64,000 nt of DNA, from NCBI RefSeq assembly GCF_002893095.1, contig NZ_PKQQ01000007.1, positions 62,001 through 126,000 on the forward strand, read 5' to 3'. Under the pieces are notes generated by a model. It searched no databases, had not been told where the DNA came from, and saw only the letters and a list, made by a program, of their open reading frames with translations. How positions within the stretch are numbered: position 1 is the stretch's first letter; every line of letters begins with the position of its first letter. The position numbers were made by a program, and so were the translations under genes. This DNA comes from Stenotrophomonas sp. VV52. Its GTDB lineage: Bacteria > Pseudomonadota > Gammaproteobacteria > Xanthomonadales > Xanthomonadaceae. This document shows, piece after piece, positions 55,770 through 64,000 of this stretch.

Positions 55770-58700
55770 CTGACACCCTGCGCACCCGCGCTGCCGCCAT
55801 TGCCGTTGCCGTCGGCAGCCTGCTGTCGCTGGCCGTGGTGCTGGGCGGCGTGCCGGCCGCGCTCGGTGCGGCGCTGGCGCAGCCGGCGTTCGCGCTGGGC
55901 GTGTCGTGGTGGCGGCGCAGCCGTGCGGTCCCTGCGTTGCCGCAGCTGGGCCGGCAGGACCTGCCGGCGCTCGGCGCCTTGTGGGCGCTGGGTCCGGCGC
56001 TGTTTGCGCTGTTGGTGTCCTGGCCGCTGGCCGCACTGCACGACAGCGGCAGCCTCGCCGCGGTGCTCGGCCTGAGCGTGGCGGTCAGCGCCGCCCTGCT
56101 CGGCGTATGGCGCACCTGGCCGCTCTGGAATGAGATCGAACGTAGCGACGGCAGCCTGGCGCGGCACTGGCGCACCCTGGCCGCGCGCGACCTGAGCGCC
56201 TGGCGCGGGCTGATCGTGGCCGGCCTGGTGGTCGCGGTCTGCGCGCTGGTGGTGGTGCCGGCCTGGCCGGGCCTGCTGCCGGACACCCTGCGCTGGCCGT
56301 TCGCGCTGCTGGTGCTGATCGGGTCGCCGCTGGCCCACTTCGCCCTGCAGCGCATTGCACCGGCCGACCCGCTGCCCACCCGCAGCGTGCTGGAACCGGC
56401 GAGCGCCGCCTTCGCCGCTGCCGCGCACCCGGACGATGCCAGCCAGCCGCTGGAACCGCTGGGCCAGCACGAACGCCTGCCCGCCCTGTACGACGCTGCG
56501 CGCAGTGGTCGGGTCGACCGCGCCCTGCAGCTGCTGGCCGCCGGGGCCGACCCGCACGGCCTCCCGGATCCGAACTGGCGCGACCAGCGCAGCCTGGTGG
56601 TGCTGGCGGCGGTGCTGCCCGACCTGCGCCTGCTGCGCGAACTGATCGCGCGCGGCGTGGGCGTGAACACCCCGCACCGCGGCATGACCCCGCTGCTGGC
56701 GGCCACCCGCGACAGCTGGCACGGCCGCCCCGAAGCGGTGATGACCCTGCTCGCCAACGGTGCCGATTCGCGTGCAGTCGACAGCGACGGCAACACCCCG
56801 CTGCACCATGCCGCGCGCAGTTCCGACCCCGGCGTGGCCGCGCTGCTGCGCGACGCCGCCGCCGAAGTGGACGCGCTCAACAACGACGGCTGGTCGCCGC
56901 TGGCGGTGGCCTGCCAGGTCGGCAACTGGCGCCTGGCGCGTTTCCTGCTCGAGCGTGGCGCGCGGACCGAGCCGGCCGAGGGCACCCCGGTGCTGCTGGC
57001 TGCGGCCGGCACCGAAGAAGACGACACCGCCGGCGTGCAGCTGCTGCTCAAGCACAAGGCGCGCGCCGACGCCCGCGACCGCCAGCGCCGCAGTGCACTG
57101 CATGAAGCCGCACTGGCCGGGCACGTGGACATCATCGAGGTCCTGCTGGCCGCCGGCGCCAACCTGGAATCGCGCGATGCGCTGTCGCGCACGCCATGGC
57201 TGGAAGCGGCCCGGGCCGGTCGCGCCGCCGTGGTCGAACACCTGCTGCCGCACAAACCCGACCTGCACGCGGTGGACGTAGAAGGCCGCAACGCGGTACT
57301 GCTGGCCTGCATGGCCGACACCGTGTCGCCGCTGCTGGTACGCCGCCTGCTCGACCTGGGCATCGCCGCGGATGTACCGGACCCACAGGGCCGCCGCGCG
57401 GTGGACATCGCCGCCGCCGCCGGGCGCTGGACCATCGTGTCGCTGCTGGACCGCAGCTATCCGCTGCCGGCCGCGGTGAGCGACGGCCTGGCCAATGCCG
57501 CCGACAGCGACGCTGACGCGGGCACGCCAATCCTGCCGGACCGCCCGCCGCTGGACCTGCTGCGCGAAGCGCTGGGCTTCGGCAACGTCGACGGGATGGC
57601 CACCTTGGCGCGCCTGTGCAACCCCGAAGAACTGGGCGGCCTGCTGCACGACGCCGAGCTGGCGCTGGACCCGCATGCGGTGGAATGGCTGCTGGCGCAC
57701 GGCGCCGCGCCGGAAGTGCTGGACGCCTGTGGCGACACCCCGATGTTCGCGCTGCTGGCGCGTGGTGTCGACGCGGTGCCCGCGCTGCAGGTGCTGCTGC
57801 GCCGGGGCGTGTCGCCGGCCGGTGCCGGTGGCCTGGCGCGCCTGCTGGCCGCCTGCGCGCAGCACGACCAGGCCGGGCGTGGGCTGGAACAGCTCGCGCT
57901 GGAACTGCTTGAGCGTGGTGCCGACCCGTTCGCGGCCTCGCCGGCCGGCGACCCGCCGCTGTCGCTGGCGGTGCGGCTGGGCTGGCTGCGCCTGCAGCAG
58001 GCGCTGCTCAGTCTGGGCGTGGACCGCGAAGCGCGCGACAGCCACGGCATGACCGCGCTGCACCTGGCGACGGCGCTGGCCCGCGAAGGCTCGTTGAAGC
58101 TGCTGGTGCAGCAGGGCGCCTCGCCCGAAGCGCGTGCCGCCGACGGCCAGACTCCGCTGGGCGTGGCGCTGTCGATCGGCCGCCGCGACCTCGCCGATTG
58201 GCTGGACTGGCGCGTGTGGCCGCTGCCCGGCCGCGCGCTGCGCGCCGCCGACCTGCCGGCCGCGGCCATGGCCGGTGATGCCGATGCAGTGCGCCGTTTG
58301 AACGACCTGGGCTTTGCGATCGACGTGGTCGACGCGCAGGGCTGCACCGCGCTGCTGCGTGCCGCCGGCGGTGGCCACCTGGCCGTGGTCGACCTGCTGC
58401 TGGCGCGCGGAGCCAACCCGCAGCACGCGGCCGCGAGCGGCGCCACGCCGTTGTCGGCGGCGGTGAGCATGCGCCAGATCGACATCGTCTCGGCCCTGCT
58501 CGATGCGGGTGCCGAGCTGGAATACCGCCTGCCCGGCGGGGTCACCGTGCTGATGCTGGCCTCGGCGCTGGGCCTGCCCGACATCGCCGCGCGCCTGCTC
58601 ACCGCCGGTGCCAACGTGCATGCCGGCGACGCGCAGCAGCTGGGTCCGCTGCACTGCGCGGCCCTGTATGGCTTCGGTGCCCGCGACCGCTCGCGCCTGC

Positions 58701-59107
58701 TGGCGCTGCTGGACACGCTGCTGCTGGCCGGTGCCGAGCCCGATCAGGCGGCCGCCGGTTCGGTCACACCGCTGCTGCTGGTGCTGGGTGCCCGCGCAGA
58801 GCCTGGCACCGCCTGCGACGAACAGGTCGTGCTGGCTGCGGTGGAACGCCTGCTGGATGAAGACGTGTCGCTGGACGCGCGCGACCCGCGTGGTTTTGGC
58901 CCGCTGCACCTGGCCGCCCTGCACGGGTTGCCGCTGCTGGTGCAGCGCCTGCTGCGCGCCGGTGCCGACCCGGACGTGCGCGATGCGCTCAACCGCAGCC
59001 CGCGCGAGATCGCGGTGATGCGCGGCTTCATCGACGTCGCCGGCGAATTCGAACCGCGCGTACCGGGCGTGTCCTCGATGGCCCGGTTCCTGCGCGACAA
59101 CGGCTGA
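55766..59107 (+). CDS. large membrane-anchored ankyrin-repeat protein
   Basis: 1113 residues. The first 195 hold about five membrane helices (around 12-38, 67-90, 96-113, 149-171 and 176-193); the rest is a long ankyrin solenoid from about 230 to the end, with at least 15 recognisable repeats (for example [60 protein letters not shown]). Ankyrins bind other proteins; the partner is unknown. Made together with YcgL (overlap) and convergent with the KefB/C-like antiporter gene, ending at the same base pair junction (59107/59108). Confidence 0.9.
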   Translation: MTDTLRTRAAAIAVAVGSLLSLAVVLGGVPAALGAALAQPAFALGVSWWRRSRAVPALPQLGRQDLPALGALWALGPALFALLVSWPLAALHDSGSLAAVLGLSVAVSAALLGVWRTWPLWNEIERSDGSLARHWRTLAARDLSAWRGLIVAGLVVAVCALVVVPAWPGLLPDTLRWPFALLVLIGSPLAHFALQRIAPADPLPTRSVLEPASAAFAAAAHPDDASQPLEPLGQHERLPALYDAARSGRVDRALQLLAAGADPHGLPDPNWRDQRSLVVLAAVLPDLRLLRELIARGVGVNTPHRGMTPLLAATRDSWHGRPEAVMTLLANGADSRAVDSDGNTPLHHAARSSDPGVAALLRDAAAEVDALNNDGWSPLAVACQVGNWRLARFLLERGARTEPAEGTPVLLAAAGTEEDDTAGVQLLLKHKARADARDRQRRSALHEAALAGHVDIIEVLLAAGANLESRDALSRTPWLEAARAGRAAVVEHLLPHKPDLHAVDVEGRNAVLLACMADTVSPLLVRRLLDLGIAADVPDPQGRRAVDIAAAAGRWTIVSLLDRSYPLPAAVSDGLANAADSDADAGTPILPDRPPLDLLREALGFGNVDGMATLARLCNPEELGGLLHDAELALDPHAVEWLLAHGAAPEVLDACGDTPMFALLARGVDAVPALQVLLRRGVSPAGAGGLARLLAACAQHDQAGRGLEQLALELLERGADPFAASPAGDPPLSLAVRLGWLRLQQALLSLGVDREARDSHGMTALHLATALAREGSLKLLVQQGASPEARAADGQTPLGVALSIGRRDLADWLDWRVWPLPGRALRAADLPAAAMAGDADAVRRLNDLGFAIDVVDAQGCTALLRAAGGGHLAVVDLLLARGANPQHAAASGATPLSAAVSMRQIDIVSALLDAGAELEYRLPGGVTVLMLASALGLPDIAARLLTAGANVHAGDAQQLGPLHCAALYGFGARDRSRLLALLDTLLLAGAEPDQAAAGSVTPLLLVLGARAEPGTACDEQVVLAAVERLLDEDVSLDARDPRGFGPLHLAALHGLPLLVQRLLRAGADPDVRDALNRSPREIAVMRGFIDVAGEFEPRVPGVSSMARFLRDNG

Positions 59108-60910
59108 TCACTCGCGGCGGTCGTTGTCCGTTCCGCCGTCGCGTTCGGCATCCGCTTCGAACAACCGCATCAGATCCGCCCTGGCATCGCGTGAGGTCTG
59201 CATCACCGCAGCCTCGTCGTCATAGACCAGGTACTGGTCGCGCAGCAGTTTCTCATCGTGTTCGCGGAACTGCTTCACGTGCGCTGCTGCAACGGCCTCG
59301 GAAATGCCCAGCGCCGTCAGCACGCGCTCGCTCATGTCCAGGCTGGACCCGAACACCTCGCGGAACGGTTCGGCCGACATGTCCATCAAGCGCCACGCAT
59401 GCTGGCGGTTGCGCGCGCGGGCCAGCACCACCGCGTCCGGATACATGCGCCGGATCAGCCGGGTGGCGCGCATGTTCGCCTCCGGGTCGTCCAGCGTCAC
59501 CACATACACCCGCACGTTCTCGCTGCCGGCCGCACGCAGGATCTCCGGTCGGGTCGGGTCGCCGTAGTACAGCTTGTTGCCGAACCGGCGCAGGTCCGAC
59601 ACGGTGTCCGGGTTCGCTTCCAATGCCACGAAGGGAATCTTCTGCGCGGTCAACAGGCGCGCGACGATCTGGCCGAAACGCCCCATGCCGGCAATCATCA
59701 CCGTGGGTTCGGTGCCGCCGTTGTCGATGGTGTCGGCCGGGCGCTTGTCCTTGGCCAACTCGTGCTCGCTGCCCAGCAGTCGCAGCAGCAGGATCATCAG
59801 CAGCGGCGTCAGCGCCATCGACAGACCGACGATCGCCACCAGCCGGTCGTGGTTGGCATTGCCCAGCAGGTTGGCGCGCTGCGCCTCATTGAACACCACG
59901 AAGGCAAACTCGCCGCCCAGCCACAGCACGCTGCCCAGCAGCACGGCATGCCGGGTACTGAGTTTCGCCAGCTTGCCGATGCCGAACAGCAGACCGAACT
60001 TCACCACCAGCAGGACCGCCACCCCGATGGCGATCGCCCACGGCTCGGCGATCACGCGGTCCAGGTCGATGCCCATGCCCACCGCGATGAAGAACAGGCC
60101 CAGCAGCAGGCCCTTGAACGGTTCGATCTGCGATTCCAGCTCGTGGCGGAACTCCGAATCTGACAGCAGCACGCCGGCCAGGAACGCGCCCAGGCTGGGA
60201 CTGAGCCCGACCTCCTGCATGAACCACGCGGTGCCCAGCACCACCAACAGCGCCATCGCAGTAAACACTTCGGGGCTGCGCGTGCGCGCCACGGTACTGA
60301 ACAGCCAGCGCAGTACCGGCCGCCCGCACACGATCACCACCGCCAGTGCACCCAGCGCCAGCGTTACATCACCCCAGTCCAGGGTTTCGTTCTTCGCCCC
60401 GCCCAGCAGCGGAATGGCCGCCAGCAGCGGGATTGCGATCAGGTCCTGGAACAGCAGGATCGCGAAGCCCAACCGCCCGTAGTCGGTGTTGAGGCCCTTG
60501 TGTTCGGACAACAGCTGCAGGCCCACTGCGGTGGACGACAGCGCCAGCGCGATGCCCACGATCAACGCGCCCTTCCACTGGAAGTGGTCCAGCATCAGCA
60601 GGCTGCCCAGCACCAGCGCGCTCAGCGCCACCTGCGCCGTACCCGCACCGAACACCGAGCGCCGCATCACCTTCAGGCGCGCGGGCGAAAGCTCCAGCCC
60701 GATCACGAACAGCAGCATGACCACGCCGATCTCGGCCGCGCCCAGGATCCGGTCGGCGTCCTGCACGAAGCCCAATCCGTCCGGGCCCAGCACCACGCCG
60801 GCGACCAGGTAGCCCAGCACCGCGCCCAGCCCGAGCTTCTTGAATATCGGCACGGCGATCACCGCAGCCAGCAACAACACCAGGGCCAGGACCAGCGCAC
60901 CGCTATGCAT
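59108..60910 (-). CDS. KefB/KefC-like monovalent cation:proton antiporter (CPA2)
   Basis: 600 residues. About twelve membrane helices (to about 380) with the CPA2 core (LSSTAVGLQLLSEHKGLNT near 115-133) are followed by a TrkA-N/RCK domain with the NAD site IAGMGRFGQIVARLL (about 407-421) and a C-terminal tail rich in charged residues. It should be a K+/H+ antiporter gated through the RCK domain; the glutathione-control partner KefG/KefF is not nearby. The ATG at 60910 was chosen over an upstream ATG at 60934. Confidence 0.9.
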   Translation of the reverse strand: MHSGALVLALVLLLAAVIAVPIFKKLGLGAVLGYLVAGVVLGPDGLGFVQDADRILGAAEIGVVMLLFVIGLELSPARLKVMRRSVFGAGTAQVALSALVLGSLLMLDHFQWKGALIVGIALALSSTAVGLQLLSEHKGLNTDYGRLGFAILLFQDLIAIPLLAAIPLLGGAKNETLDWGDVTLALGALAVVIVCGRPVLRWLFSTVARTRSPEVFTAMALLVVLGTAWFMQEVGLSPSLGAFLAGVLLSDSEFRHELESQIEPFKGLLLGLFFIAVGMGIDLDRVIAEPWAIAIGVAVLLVVKFGLLFGIGKLAKLSTRHAVLLGSVLWLGGEFAFVVFNEAQRANLLGNANHDRLVAIVGLSMALTPLLMILLLRLLGSEHELAKDKRPADTIDNGGTEPTVMIAGMGRFGQIVARLLTAQKIPFVALEANPDTVSDLRRFGNKLYYGDPTRPEILRAAGSENVRVYVVTLDDPEANMRATRLIRRMYPDAVVLARARNRQHAWRLMDMSAEPFREVFGSSLDMSERVLTALGISEAVAAAHVKQFREHDEKLLRDQYLVYDDEAAVMQTSRDARADLMRLFEADAERDGGTDNDRRE

Positions 60911-60996
60911 GGGGAAACCTGCGCATCGCATCATCGGCCTGTCGCCGGTGGCCCATTATGCGGCCCGCCGCGTCAACGACCTTCAACCGCGCCTGA

Positions 60997-61013
60997 CCCC
61001 CTGCGCCGCAGGG
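60997..61013 (+). other. short GC hairpin in the mgtE leader region
   Basis: CCCCTGC and GCAGGGG pair around a GCC loop, 204 bp before mgtE. It may belong to the leader or end a short transcript; no T-run follows. Confidence 0.35.
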
Positions 61014-61102
61014 GTTGACCCGGCCTGCCCACGGGTCCAGACTCCCGCCCGCTGGCCGCGCCCACCGGTGCGCCCCGCAACACCCTTCCGGAGTCCACAC
61101 CC

Positions 61103-61159
61103 ATGTCCAGCGACAGTAGAAGTCGACCTTGCTCGACGCCAGCGATGGCCACCGCCTGA
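61103..61159 (+). CDS. possible 18-residue leader peptide of mgtE
   Basis: A short ORF (Met-Ser-Ser-Asp-Ser-Arg-Ser-Arg-Pro-Cys-Ser-Thr-Pro-Ala-Met-Ala-Thr-Ala) with GGAG 9 bp before its ATG. It contains the rare codon AGA and two prolines. It overlaps two hairpins that cannot form together, which is the layout of a translation-controlled leader. Not proven. Confidence 0.35.
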   Translation: MSSDSRSRPCSTPAMATA

Positions 61160-61189
61160 CATCGGGACGGTTCGCCAGCGTTGGCGTCG
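61122..61189 (+). promoter_or_regulatory. candidate structured mgtE leader (mutually exclusive hairpins)
   Basis: Hairpin A pairs GTCGA (61122-61126) with TCGAC (61133-61137). Helix B pairs CGACGCCAGCG (61134-61144) with CGTTGGCGTCG (61179-61189), 11 bp with one G-T. They share bases 61134-61137, so only one can exist at a time. Helix B ends 29 bp before mgtE. I could not match it to a known riboswitch class. Confidence 0.4.
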
Positions 61190-61217
61190 CGCGAACGCGA
61201 TCCACAAGGCGAACCCC

Positions 61218-62585
61218 ATGAACCAGAAAGACCTCCTGCGCCCGGCGGCCGACGCCGCCCTGAGCGCACCCCTGCAGGACTTCAACACCGCCGACGCGGT
61301 GGAATACCTCAACACCCTCGAGCTGTCGCGCGCCGCCGACACCCTGGCCGCGCTGCCGTTGCCGCGCGCGGTGAAGATGCTCGAACAGCCCGAGCTCACC
61401 CGCAGTGGCGATCTCGTTGCCGCGCTGCCGGTGGCCAAGGCCGCCGCGCTGCTCGGCCTGATGGCCGACGACCGTGCCACCGACATCGTCCATGAACTGG
61501 ACGAGGACGAACGCGCGCGCCTGATTCCGCTGCTCAGCGCCGAGTCGCGCCAGGCCATCCAGCAGCTGCTCAGTTATCCGGCGCACACCGCTGGTGCGCT
61601 GATGACCACCGAATTCGTCAGCGTGCCCGCCGACTGGACCGTGGGCCGCACCCTGCAGCACATCCGCGAGGTCGAGCGCACCCGCGAAACCGTATACGCC
61701 ATCTACGTGCTCGACCCGCGCACCCAGGCCCTGCAGCAGGTGGTGACCATGCGCCGCCTGATCACCGGGCTGCCGGACGAGCCGATCCTGGACGTGGCCC
61801 AGGTCAACCCGCCGGTGACCGTGGACGCGCTGCTCGACCAGGAAGAGGTGGCCCAGCTGATCCGCCGCCACGACCTGCTCGCCATCCCGGTGGTGGACGC
61901 GCGCCAGCAGGTGCTCGGCATCGTCACCGTAGACGACATCCTGGACGCGCTGATCGAAGAGTCCACCGAAGACGTGCACAAGTTCGGCGGCATGGAAGCG
62001 TTGGAAAAGCCGTACATGCAGATCGGCTTCTTCGAGATGCTGCGCAAGCGTGCCGGCTGGCTCAGCGTGTTGTTCCTCGGCGAGATGCTTACCGCCAGCG
62101 CCATGCAGCATTACGAAGACGAACTGGCCCGCGCCGTGGTGCTGACCCTGTTCATCCCGCTGATCATGAGCTCGGGCGGCAACTCCGGTTCGCAGGCCAC
62201 CTCGCTGCTGATCCGCAGCCTGGCGCTGCGCGAACTGCGCCTGCGTGACTGGTGGAAGGTGGCGTTGCGCGAAGTGCCCACCGGCATCACCCTGGGCGCG
62301 ATCCTTGGCGTGCTGGCGGTGATCCGCATCGTGTCCTGGCAGCTGCTGGGCCTGCACGACTATGGCGAGCACTGGAAGCTGCTGGCGCTCACCATCGGCG
62401 CGGCGTTGGTGGGCATCGTCACCTTCGGCTCGTTGTCCGGCTCGATGCTGCCCTTCATCCTCAAGCGCCTCGGCTTCGACCCGGCCAGCGCCTCGGCCCC
62501 GTTCGTGGCCACGCTGGTCGACGTGACCGGCCTGGTGATCTACTTCAGCATCGCCGCCGCGATCTTGAGCGGCGCCTTGTTGTAA
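61218..62585 (+). CDS. mgtE: magnesium transporter MgtE
   Basis: 455 residues with the MgtE N-domain (superhelix, about 20-125: LPLPRAVKMLEQPELTRSG), a CBS pair (about 135-255) that senses Mg2+ and five membrane helices (about 290-455). The pore segments include IPLIMSSGGNSGSQATSLL (about 313-331). It brings Mg2+ in and closes when the cell has enough. A long 5' region with a leader ORF and hairpins suggests extra control at the RNA level. Confidence 0.95.
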   Translation: MNQKDLLRPAADAALSAPLQDFNTADAVEYLNTLELSRAADTLAALPLPRAVKMLEQPELTRSGDLVAALPVAKAAALLGLMADDRATDIVHELDEDERARLIPLLSAESRQAIQQLLSYPAHTAGALMTTEFVSVPADWTVGRTLQHIREVERTRETVYAIYVLDPRTQALQQVVTMRRLITGLPDEPILDVAQVNPPVTVDALLDQEEVAQLIRRHDLLAIPVVDARQQVLGIVTVDDILDALIEESTEDVHKFGGMEALEKPYMQIGFFEMLRKRAGWLSVLFLGEMLTASAMQHYEDELARAVVLTLFIPLIMSSGGNSGSQATSLLIRSLALRELRLRDWWKVALREVPTGITLGAILGVLAVIRIVSWQLLGLHDYGEHWKLLALTIGAALVGIVTFGSLSGSMLPFILKRLGFDPASASAPFVATLVDVTGLVIYFSIAAAILSGALL

Positions 62586-62590
62586 TGCAC

Positions 62591-62601
62591 GTGGCTCTAC
62601 C
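62591..62601. repeat. remnant of a SMAG/REP unit
   Basis: GTGGCTCTACC matches one arm and the tip of the unit at 22153-22177; the other arm is missing. Confidence 0.4.
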
Positions 62602-62640
62602 GGATTGCGCCGGATCATACCGACAGCACGGCCGCCCGTG

Positions 62641-62646
62641 TACCGT
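62641..62646 (+). promoter_or_regulatory. -10-like box of the Pat-type gene (possible leaderless start)
   Basis: TACCGT lies 7 bp before the ATG at 62654. The weakest of the seven similar cases. Confidence 0.3.
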
Positions 62647-62653
62647 GTAGCCC

Positions 62654-64000
62654 ATGAGCACCTATCACCTGCAGTCCGTATTCCGTCCGCAGTCGGTGGC
62701 CGTCGTCGGCGGCAGCCCGCGCGAGCGTTCCGCCGGCCGCGCGGTGATGCGCAACCTGCGCGCCACCGGGTTTCCCGGCAAGGTCGCGTGGATCAACCCG
62801 CGTTACGGCGAGATCGACGGCATCAGCACGGTCAAGCGGCTCAAGGACTTGGACTGGGTGCCGGAGCTGATCGTCATCACCGCGCCGGCCAGCATCGTGC
62901 CGCAGGTGGTCGCCACGGCCGCCGAGCGCGGCGTGGCAGCCGCCATCATCCTCACCGCGAACCTCGGCCAGGGACCGGGTTCCCTCAGCGAGCAGGTCGA
63001 AGCGGCCGCACGCCCCAAGGGCCTGCGCATCCTCGGCCCGCACTGCCTGGGTGTGATCGCCCCGCATGCGCGCCTCAACGCCAGCATTGCCGCGCATTTC
63101 CCGCAGGCCGGCGACCTCGCACTGATCTCCGAATCCAGCGCGATTGCGGCTGCGCTGGTCGAATGGGGCGTGGCGCGTTCGGTGGGTTTCTCCGCCGTGG
63201 TCTCGCTCGGCGACGCGCTGGATGTCGACTTCGGCGACCTGCTCGACTATTTCGCTACCGACTACCGTACCCGCGCCATCCTGCTCTACGTCGAACACAT
63301 CCGTGACGCGCGCAAGTTCATGTCGGCCGCACGTGCCGCCGCGCGCGCCAAGCCGGTGGTGGTGGTGAAGTCCGGCCGCCACATCCGCATCGATCCCGAC
63401 GGCGACACCCACGTGCAGGCGCTGGCCAGCTCCGACGCGGTGTATGGCGCTGCGTTCAACCGTGCCGGCCTGCTGCGGGTGAGCGCACTGGACGAGCTGT
63501 TCACCGCCGCTGAAACGCTGGGTCGGCTCGGCACCTTCCCGGGCCGTCGGCTGGCCATCCTCAGCAACGGCGGCGGGGTGGGGCGGCTGGCCGTGGACCA
63601 GTTGCTGGCCCTGCGCGGCAGCCTGGCCGAACTGTCGCCCGCCACCATCGACGCGCTCGACGGCGTGCTGCCGGAAGGCTGGTCGCGCAGCAACCCGGTC
63701 GACATCGTGGTCGACGCCGACGGTGAACGTTACGCCGCCGCGATTGACGCGCTGATGTCCGACCCCGGCAACGACGCGGTGCTGGTGGTCAACGTGCCGA
63801 CCGCGTTCACCTCCTCGGCCGACGCTGCGCAGGCGCTCACCCGCACGCTCGGCCTGCGCCCGCGCCACCACCGCGACAAGCCGGTGTTCGCGGTGTGGCT
63901 GGGCAACGACGACCGCGCCACCGCCACCCTCAATGCCGCGCGCGTGCCGACCTATCCGACCGAGGCCGAAGCCGTGCGCGGCTTCCAGCACCTGGTGCGC
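62654..64000 (+). CDS. NDP-forming acyl-CoA synthetase / GNAT protein acetyltransferase (Pat-like), 5' part
   Basis: The first 449 codons of a protein that runs off the end. It begins MSTYHLQSVFRPQSVAVVGG, the CoA-binding Rossmann domain of the NDP-forming acetyl-CoA synthetase family, with ARTV-like segments, LRILGPHCLGVIAPHARLN (about 125) and the Succ_CoA_lig stretch VVVVKSGRHIRIDPDG (about 235) and ILSNGGGVGRLAVDQL (about 300). In gammaproteobacteria such proteins (Pat/YfiQ, about 890 residues) end in a GNAT domain and acetylate lysines of metabolic enzymes; that end is outside this window. A function as Pat is therefore likely but not seen. Confidence 0.85.
   Translation, partial: MSTYHLQSVFRPQSVAVVGGSPRERSAGRAVMRNLRATGFPGKVAWINPRYGEIDGISTVKRLKDLDWVPELIVITAPASIVPQVVATAAERGVAAAIILTANLGQGPGSLSEQVEAAARPKGLRILGPHCLGVIAPHARLNASIAAHFPQAGDLALISESSAIAAALVEWGVARSVGFSAVVSLGDALDVDFGDLLDYFATDYRTRAILLYVEHIRDARKFMSAARAAARAKPVVVVKSGRHIRIDPDGDTHVQALASSDAVYGAAFNRAGLLRVSALDELFTAAETLGRLGTFPGRRLAILSNGGGVGRLAVDQLLALRGSLAELSPATIDALDGVLPEGWSRSNPVDIVVDADGERYAAAIDALMSDPGNDAVLVVNVPTAFTSSADAAQALTRTLGLRPRHHRDKPVFAVWLGNDDRATATLNAARVPTYPTEAEAVRGFQHLVR

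Noticed and set aside
55544-58924. A 1126-codon open frame on the minus strand opposite the ankyrin gene
   Set aside because: The translation is Gln/Arg/His/Val-rich with no domain; its apparent periodicity is the mirror of the ankyrin repeats on the real strand.
60935-61217. A known Mg2+ riboswitch (M-box/ykoK) before mgtE
   Set aside because: I could not find the conserved core of the M-box; the region is reported only as a structured leader of unknown type.

Overview
The window is GC-rich, densely coded DNA from a gammaproteobacterium of the family Xanthomonadaceae, most likely Stenotrophomonas or a close relative. Three things point there: short palindromic repeats ending in GTAG (SMAG-type REPs) at about nine sites, a homologue of the Xanthomonadaceae sRNA sX13 directly downstream of polA, and a xanthomonadin-type aryl-polyene pigment locus beside the chorismatase gene xanB2. 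The rsmG-parA-parB block at the left suggests that oriC is nearby. I see no tRNA, rRNA, CRISPR array, prophage or IS element.

Layout. 0-5.6 kb: small stress membrane protein, Sfp-type phosphopantetheinyl transferase, rsmG-parA-parB, then a sugar-nucleotide epimerase, a GT2 glycosyltransferase and a LAB_N membrane protein in one compact run. 5.7-8.9 kb: DUF885 peptidase and a stand-alone protein with the catalytic signature of the RRSP/Tiki/EreA-like hydrolases. 8.9-14.9 kb: a CzcCBA heavy-metal efflux operon whose periplasmic adaptor is split by a frameshift. 15-25 kb: GT1 glycosyltransferase, rpmB-rpmG, cardiolipin synthase, FAD protein, uvrD, unknown genes including a divergent kinase-like protein, and a universal stress protein. 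25-31 kb: polA with sX13 behind it, a DUF421 protein, a PPxY-containing unknown, hemF. 31-37 kb: S9 peptidase/NUDIX/membrane-protein operon, then a CIO-type cytochrome bd oxidase.

37-55 kb holds the main system. xanB2 (chorismate to hydroxybenzoates) diverges from a 16.4-kb, 18-gene, almost entirely overlapping operon. Its gene order matches the aryl-polyene clusters: chain-length factor, acyltransferase, two ACPs, membrane protein, AMP ligase fused to a dehydratase, glycosyltransferase, acyltransferase, MIO ammonia-lyase, thioesterase, LolA-like carrier, MMPL exporter, flavin halogenase, DUF3261 lipoprotein, ketosynthase, dehydratase, ketoreductase, ketosynthase. XanB2 would make the aryl starter, the ligase would load it on an ACP, the KS/KR/DH set would extend and dehydrate the chain, the halogenase would halogenate the ring, and the GT/acyltransferase/LolA/MMPL group would attach and move the product to the outer membrane. 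The phosphopantetheinyl transferase at 0.4 kb could activate the ACPs. No methyltransferase or regulator lies in the operon.

55-64 kb: secreted unknown, YcgL protein, large membrane-anchored ankyrin protein, KefB/C-like antiporter, mgtE with a structured leader, and the start of a Pat-type acetyltransferase running off the end.

Small-scale features: seven genes have a -10-like box exactly 6-7 bp before the ATG, consistent with leaderless mRNAs; one REP pair sits in frame inside the MMPL exporter gene; other REPs supply stop codons to neighbouring genes.
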